From positions 146,501 through 210,500 of the forward strand of contig NZ_CP017477.1 in NCBI RefSeq assembly GCF_001761365.1: a stretch of 64,000 bases of DNA, given 5' to 3'. The stretch comes from Polaribacter vadi. Lineage in GTDB: Bacteria > Bacteroidota > Bacteroidia > Flavobacteriales > Flavobacteriaceae. Each line of letters opens with the position of its first letter. The stretch's first letter is position 1. Below the pieces are notes generated by a model. It saw only the letters and a program-made list of their open reading frames with translations. It searched no databases and was not told the DNA's origin. A program made the translations under genes and the position numbers. Shown here one piece after another: positions 27,022 to 36,091 of the stretch.

Positions 27022-27047
27022 AAAAAAGGTTACTAAAAAAAGTAACC
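27022..27047 (-). terminator. Terminator after ffh
   Basis: On the minus strand GGTTACT / AGTAACC with a T-rich loop, followed by TTTTTT; 9 bases beyond the ffh stop. Confidence 0.75.
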
Positions 27048-27055
27048 TCTATATT

Positions 27056-28384
27056 TTATTTCATTCCTTTCATCATTTGCATCATCTTTTTGCCTCCACC
27101 ACCTTGCATCATTTTCATCATTTTGCTCATTTGGTTAAATTGTTTCATCAACTGATTTACTTCTGTAATTGTTGTTCCAGAACCTTTTGCAATTCTCTTT
27201 TTTCTGCTAGAATCTATAGTTGCAGGTGTGCTTCTTTCTGCAGGAGTCATAGAGTGGATAATTGCTTCAATTCCTTTAAAGGCGTCATCATCAATATCTA
27301 CATCTTTCATAGCTTTTCCAGCTCCAGGAATCATGCCCATTAAATCTTTCATGCTTCCCATCTTTTTGATTTGCTGAATCTGACTTAAAAAGTCGTCGAA
27401 ACCAAACTGATTTTTAGCAATCTTTTTCTGCAATTTTCTTGCTTCTTCTTCATCATATTGATCTTGGGCTCTTTCTACAAGAGAAATAACATCTCCCATT
27501 CCCAAAATTCTATCTGCCATTCTATCTGGATAGAAAACATCAATTGCTTCCATTTTTTCTCCAGTTCCAATAAACTTTATTGGTTTGTCAACCACAGATT
27601 TGATTGATAATGCAGCACCACCTCTTGTATCTCCATCTAATTTTGTAAGTACAACACCATCAAAATTTAAAATATCATTAAAGGCTTTTGCAGTATTTAC
27701 AGCATCTTGCCCAGTCATAGAATCTACCACAAATAACGTTTCTTGTGGATTTACAATTTTATGAATGTTCGAGATTTCTGTCATCATTTCTTGATCTACA
27801 GCCAAACGACCTGCAGTATCAATAATTACAACATTTTTACCAGTCGCTTTTGCATGTGCAATTGCATTTTTAGAAATTTCTACAGGGTTATTGTTACCAA
27901 CTTCTGCATATACTTCTACACCAATTTGCTCTCCAACTACTTGTAATTGGTTAATTGCTGCAGGTCTGTACACATCACAACCTACTAAAAGAACTTGTTT
28001 AGATTTTTTGGTTTTTAAGTAATTTGCTAATTTTCCAGAAAAAGTAGTTTTTCCAGAACCTTGCAAACCAGACATTAAAATTACAGTTGGTGAACCTTGT
28101 AAATTAATACCAACAGTTTCTCCACCCATTAATTTAGTAAGTTCGTCTTTAACCAACTTTACCATTAATTGTCCAGGATTTAATGTTGTTAAAACATCTT
28201 GTCCTAAAGCTTCAGTTTGTACTTTTTTGGTAAATTCTTTAGCAATTTTAAAGTTAACATCGGCATCTAAAAGCGCTCTTCTAACTTCCTTTAAAGTTTC
28301 TGCAACATTTATTTCTGTAATTTGCCCATGACCTTTTAAGGTGTGTAAGGCTTTATCTAGTTTTTCACTTAAATTATTAAACAT
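27056..28384 (-). CDS. ffh: Signal recognition particle protein Ffh
   Basis: GTPase that binds signal sequences and 4.5S RNA and targets ribosomes to FtsY. The 442-residue protein has the N domain (1-90), G domain with GLQGSGKTT (106-114), DTAGR and TKLDGD, and a Met-rich M domain (about 300-442) ending in a Met/Gly/Lys-rich tail. Complete. A perfect promoter element is 25 bases upstream of the ATG. Confidence 0.97.
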   Translation of the reverse strand: MFNNLSEKLDKALHTLKGHGQITEINVAETLKEVRRALLDADVNFKIAKEFTKKVQTEALGQDVLTTLNPGQLMVKLVKDELTKLMGGETVGINLQGSPTVILMSGLQGSGKTTFSGKLANYLKTKKSKQVLLVGCDVYRPAAINQLQVVGEQIGVEVYAEVGNNNPVEISKNAIAHAKATGKNVVIIDTAGRLAVDQEMMTEISNIHKIVNPQETLFVVDSMTGQDAVNTAKAFNDILNFDGVVLTKLDGDTRGGAALSIKSVVDKPIKFIGTGEKMEAIDVFYPDRMADRILGMGDVISLVERAQDQYDEEEARKLQKKIAKNQFGFDDFLSQIQQIKKMGSMKDLMGMIPGAGKAMKDVDIDDDAFKGIEAIIHSMTPAERSTPATIDSSRKKRIAKGSGTTITEVNQLMKQFNQMSKMMKMMQGGGGKKMMQMMKGMK

Positions 28385-28409
28385 AATTTGTATTCTTTTT
28401 TAGTAAACA

Positions 28410-28417
28410 CAAATATA
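28410..28417 (-). promoter_or_regulatory. Promoter -7 element for ffh
   Basis: TATATTTG on the minus strand, a perfect match, 25 bases before the ATG. Confidence 0.6.
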
Positions 28418-28442
28418 ATTATAACAACTCGCTTATAAAAGA

Positions 28443-28880
28443 TTAATTTCTTTTTAAAAGCAGACTTGTAAAAAAGTTTACCAAGTGAACAAAAATGGAT
28501 ATTATAAAAATAAAAAATGATAAGAATATCAAAAAATTAGCATTGTTATTTGGAATATAATTGGCTAAAGAATTATCGCCAATCCAATTCCAACTATCTT
28601 TTGTAATTAATAGGAGTAGAGATAATATTTGTAAAAATAAATGTGTAATTGTTAACCATTTATTGGGATGTTTTTCAATCCAATTTAAAGCAAAATAGTT
28701 TACGGCTATCATCAAATAAAAAACTGCAGAAAATTGACAAAAAGATTTATATGGAAATACAAAATATGTGTCGTAGATTGGAATATCTAAATTTTTATCA
28801 CCAAAAATAAAAGCTGTAATGAAAGTTATAATCGATAATCCAAAGAAAAACAAATAAGGTTGGCGAATTATTTTATTCAA
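28443..28880 (-). CDS. Four-helix membrane protein of unknown function
   Basis: A 145-residue protein with about four membrane segments (roughly 10-26, 48-68, 77-95, 112-138). The stretch DIPIYDTYFVF recalls the HDTYFVV segment of heme-copper oxidase subunit I, but His ligands are missing, so it is not an oxidase. It directly abuts the DinB gene (no gap), suggesting coupled expression. Function unknown. Confidence 0.72.
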   Translation of the reverse strand: MNKIIRQPYLFFFGLSIITFITAFIFGDKNLDIPIYDTYFVFPYKSFCQFSAVFYLMIAVNYFALNWIEKHPNKWLTITHLFLQILSLLLLITKDSWNWIGDNSLANYIPNNNANFLIFLSFFIFIISIFVHLVNFFTSLLLKRN

Positions 28881-29405
28881 TTAATACAACAATTTTAAGG
28901 TTTCTGTATGATGTTCTGTGTGATGAGCTGTCCACATTATAATTTCTCTAATTGTCATTTTACCCATTAAGGGATGAGGAATAACTAATGTATCTAAGTT
29001 TTTGTCGCTTATTTTTTTGGTTTTATATTGTAGTTTTTTCTGCTGAATTTGGAATTTTGTTAGCAAACGCTCTCTTTCTTTTAAAGTCGGTATTTTTAAG
29101 TTTTGATTAAATTTTGTGACTCTAGATTGGTTTTCTTCCAATTTATCTTCATACTTTTTTGCGACAGTTTTATAATCTCTAGAAGGTCTGTTTGCTAAAC
29201 CAAATTTATATTTTAGAAAGAATCTTGGATAGCTTAAAGCGTTGTTTAATAATTGCAAGCTGTTTACCAAATGTAAAATATGTTGTCCTTCAGTCCATTT
29301 ATCTTTTGGACCTTTTTCCCAGTTTTCTATGGGTTGATTTTCTATCCATAAAAATAATTCTTGATGCTTTACTTCAAGTAAATCAGCAATTTCAATTTTA
29401 TCCAT
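28881..29405 (-). CDS. DinB-family protein
   Basis: A 174-residue four-helix-bundle protein of the DinB/YfiT type, often metal-binding and thiol-dependent. Candidate metal ligands are H42 and H45 (GQHILHLVNS) and the HHTEHHTE stretch near the C-terminus. Some members are bacillithiol or mycothiol S-transferases; nothing here fixes the substrate. Confidence 0.82.
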   Translation of the reverse strand: MDKIEIADLLEVKHQELFLWIENQPIENWEKGPKDKWTEGQHILHLVNSLQLLNNALSYPRFFLKYKFGLANRPSRDYKTVAKKYEDKLEENQSRVTKFNQNLKIPTLKERERLLTKFQIQQKKLQYKTKKISDKNLDTLVIPHPLMGKMTIREIIMWTAHHTEHHTETLKLLY

Positions 29406-29505
29406 TCAACAACATTTTATATTTAGAATGTATAAATATAAAATAATTAACTGAATTTTTAAAAAAAATAGTCATTATAGAGAATTAGATACTCTAATAA
29501 ATTTA

Positions 29506-31500
29506 TTAATTTTTTAGTGATTCTCTATTGGCAGTAATTTTACTTAGTAATCTTTTTAAAAGACGTATTAATGCTTCTTGATTTTCTAAAGTAGCACTAG
29601 CTTCAGAATTTGTATTGGTAATAGTTTCAGTTAAAGAAACATTTGTATTACTTGTAATGCTTAATGAGTTTTTTATGGCTTCTGTTTTAACTAAAAGTTT
29701 TTTGTAGAGATATAACATTTCTAATTGATTTTTTTCTGTACCTCTGTTATCTAATAATACTTTTAAATTTATAAAACTTAAATCTTTTAATGGAATTATT
29801 GATTCATAGAGAGGAGGTCCACCAGCAGTTGAAAAGGATATTTCTACACTAACACCATTAGTTGGTGCAGGAGTTGGTAATAAAAAAAAGCCTTTATATA
29901 CTTTAGTTGTTGGTGATGCACCAGTTGATGTTATTAAACTATCATCATCATTATTTACGAAAGAAACCTCCAACTGTGTGTTATCATTCCAATCTAAATG
30001 AACAAATTTATTAATTCCTGTACTATCAGAATATCCACCTTCTAATAATGCTCCATTTTTAGTTGTAATTGTTGCTGAAGTAGATGTTATAATATTACCA
30101 GTATAAACGTTTGCTTTAATAGTAATTGTAGATCCATCAAATGCAAAAGGAGTTGCAGCTGTAGCATCAATAATAACATTATGGCCTTTTGCATCAATTG
30201 TATTATCATTTTTTGTAATTATAGTAGCTGTTTCTCCCTTGTAATTATCTACTAGAAATGCTTTTGCACGATCATAAAATTTTGCAGTTGTTTCTATTTC
30301 TGTATATGTATTTGTAATTGCTTTTGAGGGCTCTGTAATAAGTATATCATTAGACAAAATAATATTTTCTGAAATATCTTTATTAACTACAAATGGTTCT
30401 GATTTTAGATTGTGTAAATAGCTAGCAAAAGACTTAGTGTGGTTTTGTCTATCTGTTTTTGTGTTTCCTGCATACGTAGAATTTTGTAAGCATGTTTCTC
30501 CATCATAATTAACTAAACCTGTTATATTGCCAGCAGCATCTGTAAATTTATTGTTTAAAACAATATTAGAACTACCATCTATGTAATAACAACTTGCATT
30601 TTCAATGGGTAAGTTTGCAGCATCTAATACTTTAGCAGTATATCTAAAAGCAATTGTTGTAATGTCATTTGCATCTGCACTATTTGCTCTTAGCGTAGTA
30701 AAATCTGGATTTACAAAAACAATATTTGCATTTCCTTGGTTTGGTACAATATGAAATTCGCAACTATTTATTTCTACATCTTTTAAAATAGGTGTTAAAT
30801 TATTTCCATTACCAAGTTGAAACGCGTATTTACAGCCTTCTACTTTTGTTGCATTTAAAGAAAATGTATTGGTGTTATTAGCTGCATATAATTTAATACC
30901 AACTGCTGTAGTATGATGAACTCTAGTTCTATCATAAGAAATAGTAGAATTACTAGAAGCCCAACCATCACTTAAACTAACACCATCTTCTGGTTGAAAG
31001 TCGCAATCTATTGTTTTAAATTCACAATTATTATCAACCCTTATTCTATTTTGAGCATATAAGGAACTTCCATAAGCTCTAAAAATTCCATTGTTAAATA
31101 ATCTAAAAGAGTCGTTTGCAGTTCCTACTACTGAGAAACTTCCACCATCTGCACTTTGACCACCAGTGATATTTCCTTGTAGAACACTTCCATATATTTG
31201 AAAACTAGCAGCATTTATTTTTATATGTTGGTTAGAACAATTCCAAACTGAATTTGACCCACTATTTGCATCGTTTCCTATTCTAATTGGAGCGTTAAAA
31301 ACATATGTTTTCTTATTTCCTGCAAGTGTTTCTCTAAAATGGTCAGATCCAATTCCGTTAGAAATTAATGCCTCATAAATACCATCACTTGTAATACCAG
31401 TACCTGTGCAAACTAATGTGCCATTATCTACTGTATAAGTTTGAGAATAACTATATAAAACAGAAAGTAAAACAATAATTGTACATATAACTTTTTTCAT
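29506..31500 (-). CDS. Large secreted beta-helix-like protein of the surface cluster
   Basis: A 664-residue exported protein with a signal peptide (1-19, ending SYSQ). Residues about 80-260 show short repeats of turns and Asn/Ser/Gly-rich strands (IRVDNNCEFKTIDCDF, TRVHHTTAVGIKLYA, ATKVEGCKYAF) typical of a right-handed beta-helix such as a pectate-lyase or tail-spike fold. A beta-sandwich-like middle follows, and the end (about 590-664) is helical and probably coiled-coil. There is no T9SS sorting domain. Last gene of the cluster, 12 bases after its neighbour. No catalytic site recognised. Confidence 0.78.
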   Translation of the reverse strand: MKKVICTIIVLLSVLYSYSQTYTVDNGTLVCTGTGITSDGIYEALISNGIGSDHFRETLAGNKKTYVFNAPIRIGNDANSGSNSVWNCSNQHIKINAASFQIYGSVLQGNITGGQSADGGSFSVVGTANDSFRLFNNGIFRAYGSSLYAQNRIRVDNNCEFKTIDCDFQPEDGVSLSDGWASSNSTISYDRTRVHHTTAVGIKLYAANNTNTFSLNATKVEGCKYAFQLGNGNNLTPILKDVEINSCEFHIVPNQGNANIVFVNPDFTTLRANSADANDITTIAFRYTAKVLDAANLPIENASCYYIDGSSNIVLNNKFTDAAGNITGLVNYDGETCLQNSTYAGNTKTDRQNHTKSFASYLHNLKSEPFVVNKDISENIILSNDILITEPSKAITNTYTEIETTAKFYDRAKAFLVDNYKGETATIITKNDNTIDAKGHNVIIDATAATPFAFDGSTITIKANVYTGNIITSTSATITTKNGALLEGGYSDSTGINKFVHLDWNDNTQLEVSFVNNDDDSLITSTGASPTTKVYKGFFLLPTPAPTNGVSVEISFSTAGGPPLYESIIPLKDLSFINLKVLLDNRGTEKNQLEMLYLYKKLLVKTEAIKNSLSITSNTNVSLTETITNTNSEASATLENQEALIRLLKRLLSKITANRESLKN

Positions 31501-31512
31501 AATGATATAGAT

Positions 31513-32295
31513 TTAGTTATAAGTTAAAGCTTGGCATTCAGTTAAAGTAGTTGGTTGCGAAGTTTGACCTGCATTATTCGAAATAGTAGCTTCTAATTCT
31601 ACATTAACATCTGATTTATTATATTTTATAACTTTCCAGTCATTATTTATAATTAATGAAACATAATAAAAATTACTATCTGCTCCAGTTCCCTCAAAAA
31701 TTAATTCATTAGTAACACTATTAAATGTAATTGGTTTCCAGGCATTTCCTGCTCTTAAATAAGCGTTTTTATTTTGAGAAGAATACATTAGCATGCCATC
31801 TGTTGGTGTTAAAATATCTATGGGTTTTAATTCTGTTGGTAGTAAAAATCCAAATTTTTGAGTGTTCGTTAAATCTAAAATAGCCTGAGCATAAGGATTT
31901 GAGTTGCCAATAGCAACGTTTCCAAGTGAATTTATAAGCATTCTCTCTGTGCCTAAAGTTTGAAAACGAATAATGTCTTCATCAGTAATTTTTTCTATAG
32001 ATATACTCGTATCTCCATCATCATCTTGTAATTTTTTTAAATTGATTTTAAGCCAACTTGTGCTAGTTTTATCATAAATTTTAGTTATTATATTTATTGA
32101 GTCTGTATTATCAAACCAAATATCACCTTCTAAAGGATCAATAGGTTCAATGTTAGATGTTGTGTATTTATTTTTAACTAATGTGTTGATAGTTCCTTTA
32201 TTGTTAATAACCCTAACTTCTTGAGCAAAACTTTTTTGTATGCAAATTGCACAAAATAAAAATATTAGAAACTTAATGATTATTTTAAAAAACAT
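31513..32295 (-). CDS. Secreted protein with IWFDNTD-type module
   Basis: A 260-residue exported protein (signal peptide about 1-24, ending SFAQ). After it comes [10 protein letters not shown], a motif also near the N-terminus of the next upstream gene product (VKVIDNKGTI). [13 protein letters not shown] ... [13 protein letters not shown] block follows, of a kind repeated in Bacteroidota surface proteins, then an [15 protein letters not shown] stretch. The C-terminus ends ECQALTYN. No enzyme motif. Member of the surface cluster; function unknown. Confidence 0.75.
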
Positions 32296-32349
32296 ATACT
32301 AGAAAGCTACACTTTTAATATAAACTTAATTTATTTTAATGTTACTTGT

Positions 32350-32389
32350 TTTAAAGAGTTGACTATTTTTTAATAATCAACTCTTTAAA
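32350..32389. other. Long hairpin between two surface-cluster genes
   Basis: 13-bp perfect arms TTTAAAGAGTTGA / TCAACTCTTTAAA at 32350-32362 and 32377-32389; pairing continues inward after one mismatch. It lies between the 239- and 260-residue genes and has no clear T tail on the minus strand. Could be an attenuator or an mRNA-stabilising 3' end. Confidence 0.7.
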
Positions 32390-32417
32390 TATTTAAACAA
32401 GAAACTTGAGTTTGAAA

Positions 32418-33137
32418 TTATTTAATATATTGTACTTCAACAATATCTCCAGCATACATTGGCATTTCTGCTGCATCATATTGAATAGTTACTGTATCTG
32501 CTGTAGCAACGAAGTCTACACCTGATCTTAATTTTGCACCATTTCTGTATACAAATAATTTTGCTTCTGTAGTTCCAGCTGTTAAAGCAGGTAATCCTGA
32601 AACAGTTATTGCAACATCTGCAGCTGCATTTGCTCCTTGAGTATGAACTTTTCTTATACCACTTACTAAATCTGTAATTAGCATTTTTTTAAATTCACCT
32701 GTAGCTTCGTCTCTTAATAATAAAGTGAAACCAGTAGAATCATATGCAGTAGCTGCAATATCAGTAACAGGATTTGTTGTAGCATCTATAGCTTTAATTC
32801 CAGATATAGCAAATACTTGTCCTGTAGCATCTATATAAGTGTCATCAGTTAAAGTACCACCTAATTGCCAAGTTGTAATTACACCACCATTAGGAGCTGT
32901 ATCTGTAAATGTTGTAATACCATTACTAGCTTGTAAGTATTTAATAGTACCCTTGTTATCAATAACTTTTACAGATCCACCATCTTCACCTAATACAGTA
33001 TTTGTTTGTTTAGTAAAGTCTGTTGCTGCATTTGTTGATGTATCTGTTCTTTGTGCACTCATTGATCCAATAGTTAATAATCCTACTGCTACTAATGCAA
33101 TTTTAAATTTGCTTGTAATTGTATTCATTGTTTTCAT
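32418..33137 (-). CDS. Secreted protein with tail-fibre-like C-terminal module
   Basis: A 239-residue exported protein with signal peptide (about 1-29, ending SMSAQ). Layout: VKVIDNKGTI block, a WQLGGTLTDDTYIDATG strand module, LLLRDEATGEFKKMLITDL, and a C-terminal module KLFVYRNGAKLRSGVDF ... GDIVEVQYIK like the small beta modules of phage tail fibres. The upstream neighbour ends in a related module. It is Ala/Thr rich and unlike nearby genes in composition. It has a long upstream gap (63 bases) and a hairpin after it, so it may be expressed at a different level. Confidence 0.75.
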   Translation of the reverse strand: MKTMNTITSKFKIALVAVGLLTIGSMSAQRTDTSTNAATDFTKQTNTVLGEDGGSVKVIDNKGTIKYLQASNGITTFTDTAPNGGVITTWQLGGTLTDDTYIDATGQVFAISGIKAIDATTNPVTDIAATAYDSTGFTLLLRDEATGEFKKMLITDLVSGIRKVHTQGANAAADVAITVSGLPALTAGTTEAKLFVYRNGAKLRSGVDFVATADTVTIQYDAAEMPMYAGDIVEVQYIK

Positions 33138-33200
33138 TGTTAAAATTTGTAATTGTTTTTGTTGTAATTGTTTACTTTTAATGTTTATTTATTGTTATTT

Positions 33201-34334
33201 TTAATATAATTGAACTATTCTAATTTTGTCATCTTTATAGCAAATGGCTTCTGGTTCTAATTTTATGCTTGTATTATTTACAGTTGTAAAATTGATACGA
33301 ACGCCATTTCTATAAACATCTATTTTATCTTTACTTGTAATATTTAAAGGTGTTGTAAATACTAACTGACCATCTGTAGCTGTTATAATTATTTCTTTTT
33401 TTTGTGTTATAGAAGAAAGTGATCTTTGTTTTAAAACGCCTGTATTTTTATCTGCAACTACAATTTGATCTTCATTGTTTGTGCTTTCTTTTAATCCTTT
33501 AAAAGCAATTGTATTGGTTGCTGTTGTTGTAATAATAGTTGGTTCTATTAAATTGCCACCTAATTTTAAAGTACTTCCAACTTTTGTAAGTCCGTTTAAA
33601 GCTAATGTTGTTATAGAAACCCAATTACCATCATTATAAACCTGAATACATTCACAAGCTTTATTCCAAACTTGATCACCATCTTTTGGGTTTGTAAACT
33701 TGTTCTTTTTTGCAACATCATTATCAACAGTAATAAGGCCAAATTCATTTGTTGGATCAAAATCTTCGTTTACAGGCAGCCAATTGGTACCATTCCAAAT
33801 CATTAAAGTTGGGTGAGCATTTGGTCCATAATTTGTTAACCAAATTAATTCACCAGTTTTATAAGGAGGTTCTAAATCATTAAAAGATTGTATAATTCTT
33901 ACAACACTATATTCTTGATTAGGGTGTGGAATGTATAATATTTTTTGAGAGTCCAGAAAAACTAAACCTTCATCATTACTATGTATATCTAATTCAACAT
34001 TTAAATATTTAAGATTTCCATCCCAAATAATGTTATTAAAAGTATAATCTATAGGTGTTCCTTCACCCACAATAAGAGAAACCATTCCATTTTCATCAGT
34101 AGTAATTAAATGTTCTTCAGTATATTCTATTCCTGCATCATTAGTTATTGTAAAACGCAGCGTAACATCTTCTGAACTTAAAGGCACTTGATTTTGCACA
34201 GCATTAGTTCCAGGAATTTGCACTTCTACATTGTTAAGTATTAATGCTTGATAATTAAAACCTGGTGTTTGAGCACAAATAATAGTTGACCCAAACAAAA
34301 ATAAGACTAGCCATATTTTTGTTGCAAAATGCAT
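33201..34334 (-). CDS. Secreted adhesin-like protein of the surface cluster
   Basis: A 377-residue exported protein. I choose ATG 34334 because MHFATKIWLVLFLFGSTIICAQ is a good signal peptide and lies 13 bases after the upstream stop; an earlier in-frame start at 34415 would overlap that gene by 68 bases. Modules: PGFNYQALILN and LRFTITNDAG region (about 25-150), GELIWLTNYG and VWNKACECIQVYNDG blocks, LGGNLIEPTIITTTATNTIAFKGL, VADKNTGVLKQ, and a C-terminal VYRNGVRINF module similar to that of the next gene. Function unknown. Confidence 0.78.
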   Translation of the reverse strand: MHFATKIWLVLFLFGSTIICAQTPGFNYQALILNNVEVQIPGTNAVQNQVPLSSEDVTLRFTITNDAGIEYTEEHLITTDENGMVSLIVGEGTPIDYTFNNIIWDGNLKYLNVELDIHSNDEGLVFLDSQKILYIPHPNQEYSVVRIIQSFNDLEPPYKTGELIWLTNYGPNAHPTLMIWNGTNWLPVNEDFDPTNEFGLITVDNDVAKKNKFTNPKDGDQVWNKACECIQVYNDGNWVSITTLALNGLTKVGSTLKLGGNLIEPTIITTTATNTIAFKGLKESTNNEDQIVVADKNTGVLKQRSLSSITQKKEIIITATDGQLVFTTPLNITSKDKIDVYRNGVRINFTTVNNTSIKLEPEAICYKDDKIRIVQLY

Positions 34335-34347
34335 TTTAGTATTTATT

Positions 34348-35040
34348 TTAAAATGACCCATAACATCTATTATTAGAACCATTAATACTAAAAAGTAACC
34401 CAAAAGAAAAAGCATTTGTATGCAATGAATATTGTTCTCCTATATTACTATCTTGATTTTTTTCTATAAAACTATCTGCAATATTATATTTTATGTAAGT
34501 TGATAAATTATCTGATATAAAATATTCTGCACTTAAACCTCTGTGATAACGCAGTAAAGTTCTATCATAGGTGTTATCTGTAATTAAATCGTTTACTACG
34601 TTTTGATATGCGCTAGTTGCTTTGGTTAAATAATCAAAAGAGATATTTGCGTGTACTTTTATTTTGAATAAAGCATCGTTTAAAACCGCAAAATTGAGCC
34701 CAGTTTTTACACCTATATACGTTAAATTGTACCTTAAAGGAATGCTTTGTGGATTATTACCAACATAAAAACCAGTATTTATAATGTATTTATTATAGCT
34801 TGCACCAACTTCTCCTTGAAACCTGTCTGTAAAAAAGTTGGCTCTAAGGCCACTTTCTAAAAACAAATCTTCAGATTTTGCATAGTTTAAATCTAAAGTA
34901 TTGCCACCTAAATTATTTACATAATTTTTAAAATAAGCATTTTCTACACCAGCTTCTAAATAAACCTGCTGCGCATTTCCTACAGAAATAAAGGCTGTAA
35001 GAAATAGGATATAGCTATATGTAGATTTATTTTTAAACAT
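34348..35040 (-). CDS. Outer-membrane beta-barrel protein of the surface cluster
   Basis: A 230-residue exported protein with a signal peptide (about 1-23, ending GNAQ) and alternating amphipathic strands (VYLEAGVENAYF, LFLESGLRANFF, FQGEVGASYNKY, LTYIGVKTGLNF, IKVHANISFDYL) as in small outer-membrane barrels. It may correspond to the PorP/SprF-like partners found next to T9SS substrates, but I cannot show homology from sequence alone. 5 bases after the T9SS-sorted gene. Confidence 0.75.
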   Translation of the reverse strand: MFKNKSTYSYILFLTAFISVGNAQQVYLEAGVENAYFKNYVNNLGGNTLDLNYAKSEDLFLESGLRANFFTDRFQGEVGASYNKYIINTGFYVGNNPQSIPLRYNLTYIGVKTGLNFAVLNDALFKIKVHANISFDYLTKATSAYQNVVNDLITDNTYDRTLLRYHRGLSAEYFISDNLSTYIKYNIADSFIEKNQDSNIGEQYSLHTNAFSFGLLFSINGSNNRCYGSF

Positions 35041-35045
35041 GCTGT

Positions 35046-35567
35046 TTATTGTACTTTCAATATTTTTTTAGTTGATGAATTTTCTCCACTTTTAATTTGT
35101 ATTAGATAAGATCCAATACTAAATCTATTCATTGGGATAATAATTTGATCTGTAGGTTGATGTTTCTCTGAGTTAAAAACTTTACCATTTACATCAAAAA
35201 TTCTGATGTAAACATCATAAGTAGTTTTTTTAGCAAAACCTATTTTTATATAATCGATAAAAGGGTTTGGAGAAATAACAAAATCTAAAGTTTCTTTAAA
35301 TGTATTTTCAGAACTATTATCTACCTTAAAGAATAATGTACTTGTTAAAAAACCTTGTTGTACAGAAACTTTTTCCGTTTTCTTTGTACCAATAATACCA
35401 GATTGACCAATACTTTGTTGTACACTATAATTATTGTTAGTTGCGTAAATTGTTGCAGAACCTACAGAAGTAATTGTAGATTTTAAAACAGAATATTTTT
35501 TTGTTGTTTGCTGAGAAAAAGCAAAACATTGATATACAAATATGTATATAAGAAGTAATTTTTTCAA
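35046..35567 (-). CDS. T9SS type A sorting-domain protein, first gene of the surface cluster
   Basis: A 173-residue exported protein: signal peptide (1-19, ending FSQ), an N-terminal beta module (TSVGSATIYAT ... YSVQQSIGQSGIIGT ... VQQGFLTS) common in short Bacteroidota surface proteins, and a C-terminal T9SS type A sorting domain (about 95-173: FVISPNPFIDYIKIGF, VYIRIFDVNGKVF, GSYLIQIKSG, KKILKV). It should be exported by T9SS and anchored or released at the surface. First gene after the cluster promoter. Confidence 0.85.
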   Translation of the reverse strand: MKKLLLIYIFVYQCFAFSQQTTKKYSVLKSTITSVGSATIYATNNNYSVQQSIGQSGIIGTKKTEKVSVQQGFLTSTLFFKVDNSSENTFKETLDFVISPNPFIDYIKIGFAKKTTYDVYIRIFDVNGKVFNSEKHQPTDQIIIPMNRFSIGSYLIQIKSGENSSTKKILKVQ

Positions 35568-35619
35568 TCTACTAATGGGGGTTAGTTGTGAAATTTAAAT
35601 TTTAATATAAAATAAGGGG

Positions 35620-35627
35620 CAAATTTA
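35620..35627 (-). promoter_or_regulatory. Promoter -7 element for the surface cluster
   Basis: TAAATTTG on the minus strand, a perfect match, 53 bases upstream of the first ATG (35567). No clear -33 box was found. Confidence 0.6.
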
Positions 35628-36028
35628 TGCATATTAATTTACTTTACGATTGCTTTTGTTATAATTTTTGTGATTTGTCTTTCTTTAATTCGTCTTTTTC
35701 TAAACACTTTTTTGTAGTAATAAATAAGTAAGCTTTTTTATTAGGGTAGCTTGTCTTTAATTTTAGACACCCTTGTTTATATAAAAGTCACAATAAAATT
35801 ATATTTTTTTTTAAAAAAATTAATTCCTTTTTTTTCGTGAAAAAAAATAAATATCTATCAACGATAAATTAATTTTTAAATATTAAAATAAATAATTGAA
35901 AATAAGTAGTTTAGTGTTTTTTTTTAGATATGAAATAGTAAGATTAATGTAGTTGTATTGGTAAGAATTTTACTTTTCGAGCATAGTTAATAATTGAAAA
36001 ATTCTTAAAAAAAATAGATTTTTTGATT
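35628..36028. other. AT-rich intergenic region without genes
   Basis: About 400 bases between the surface-cluster promoter and the msrB terminator, dominated by A/T runs (for example a T8CGTGA8 self-complementary spot near 35830). No coding frame, tRNA or clear promoter seen apart from the elements listed. Confidence 0.6.
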
Positions 36029-36066
36029 AAAAATAAATACCATCAAAAATTAATTTGAAGGTATTT
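36029..36066 (-). terminator. Terminator after msrB
   Basis: 13-bp arms AAATACCATCAAA / TTTGAAGGTATTT with one mismatch and a 6-nt loop, followed on the minus strand by TTTTTAAT; 25 bases past the msrB stop. Confidence 0.7.
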
Positions 36067-36091
36067 AAAATATTTTAAGAGTTTTACATCC

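Noticed and set aside
27077..27946. Cys/His/Phe-rich plus-strand frames opposite ffh
   Set aside because: They arise from the Met/Lys/Gly-rich codons of ffh on the other strand and lack any gene signals.
34335..34415. N-terminal extension of the 377-residue surface protein
   Set aside because: It would overlap the barrel gene by 68 bases and put a second hydrophobic stretch before a good signal peptide.
35800..35860. T8-A8 self-complementary spot in the gap after the surface cluster
   Set aside because: Simple A/T run pairing in very AT-rich DNA; no GC core, so not called a terminator.
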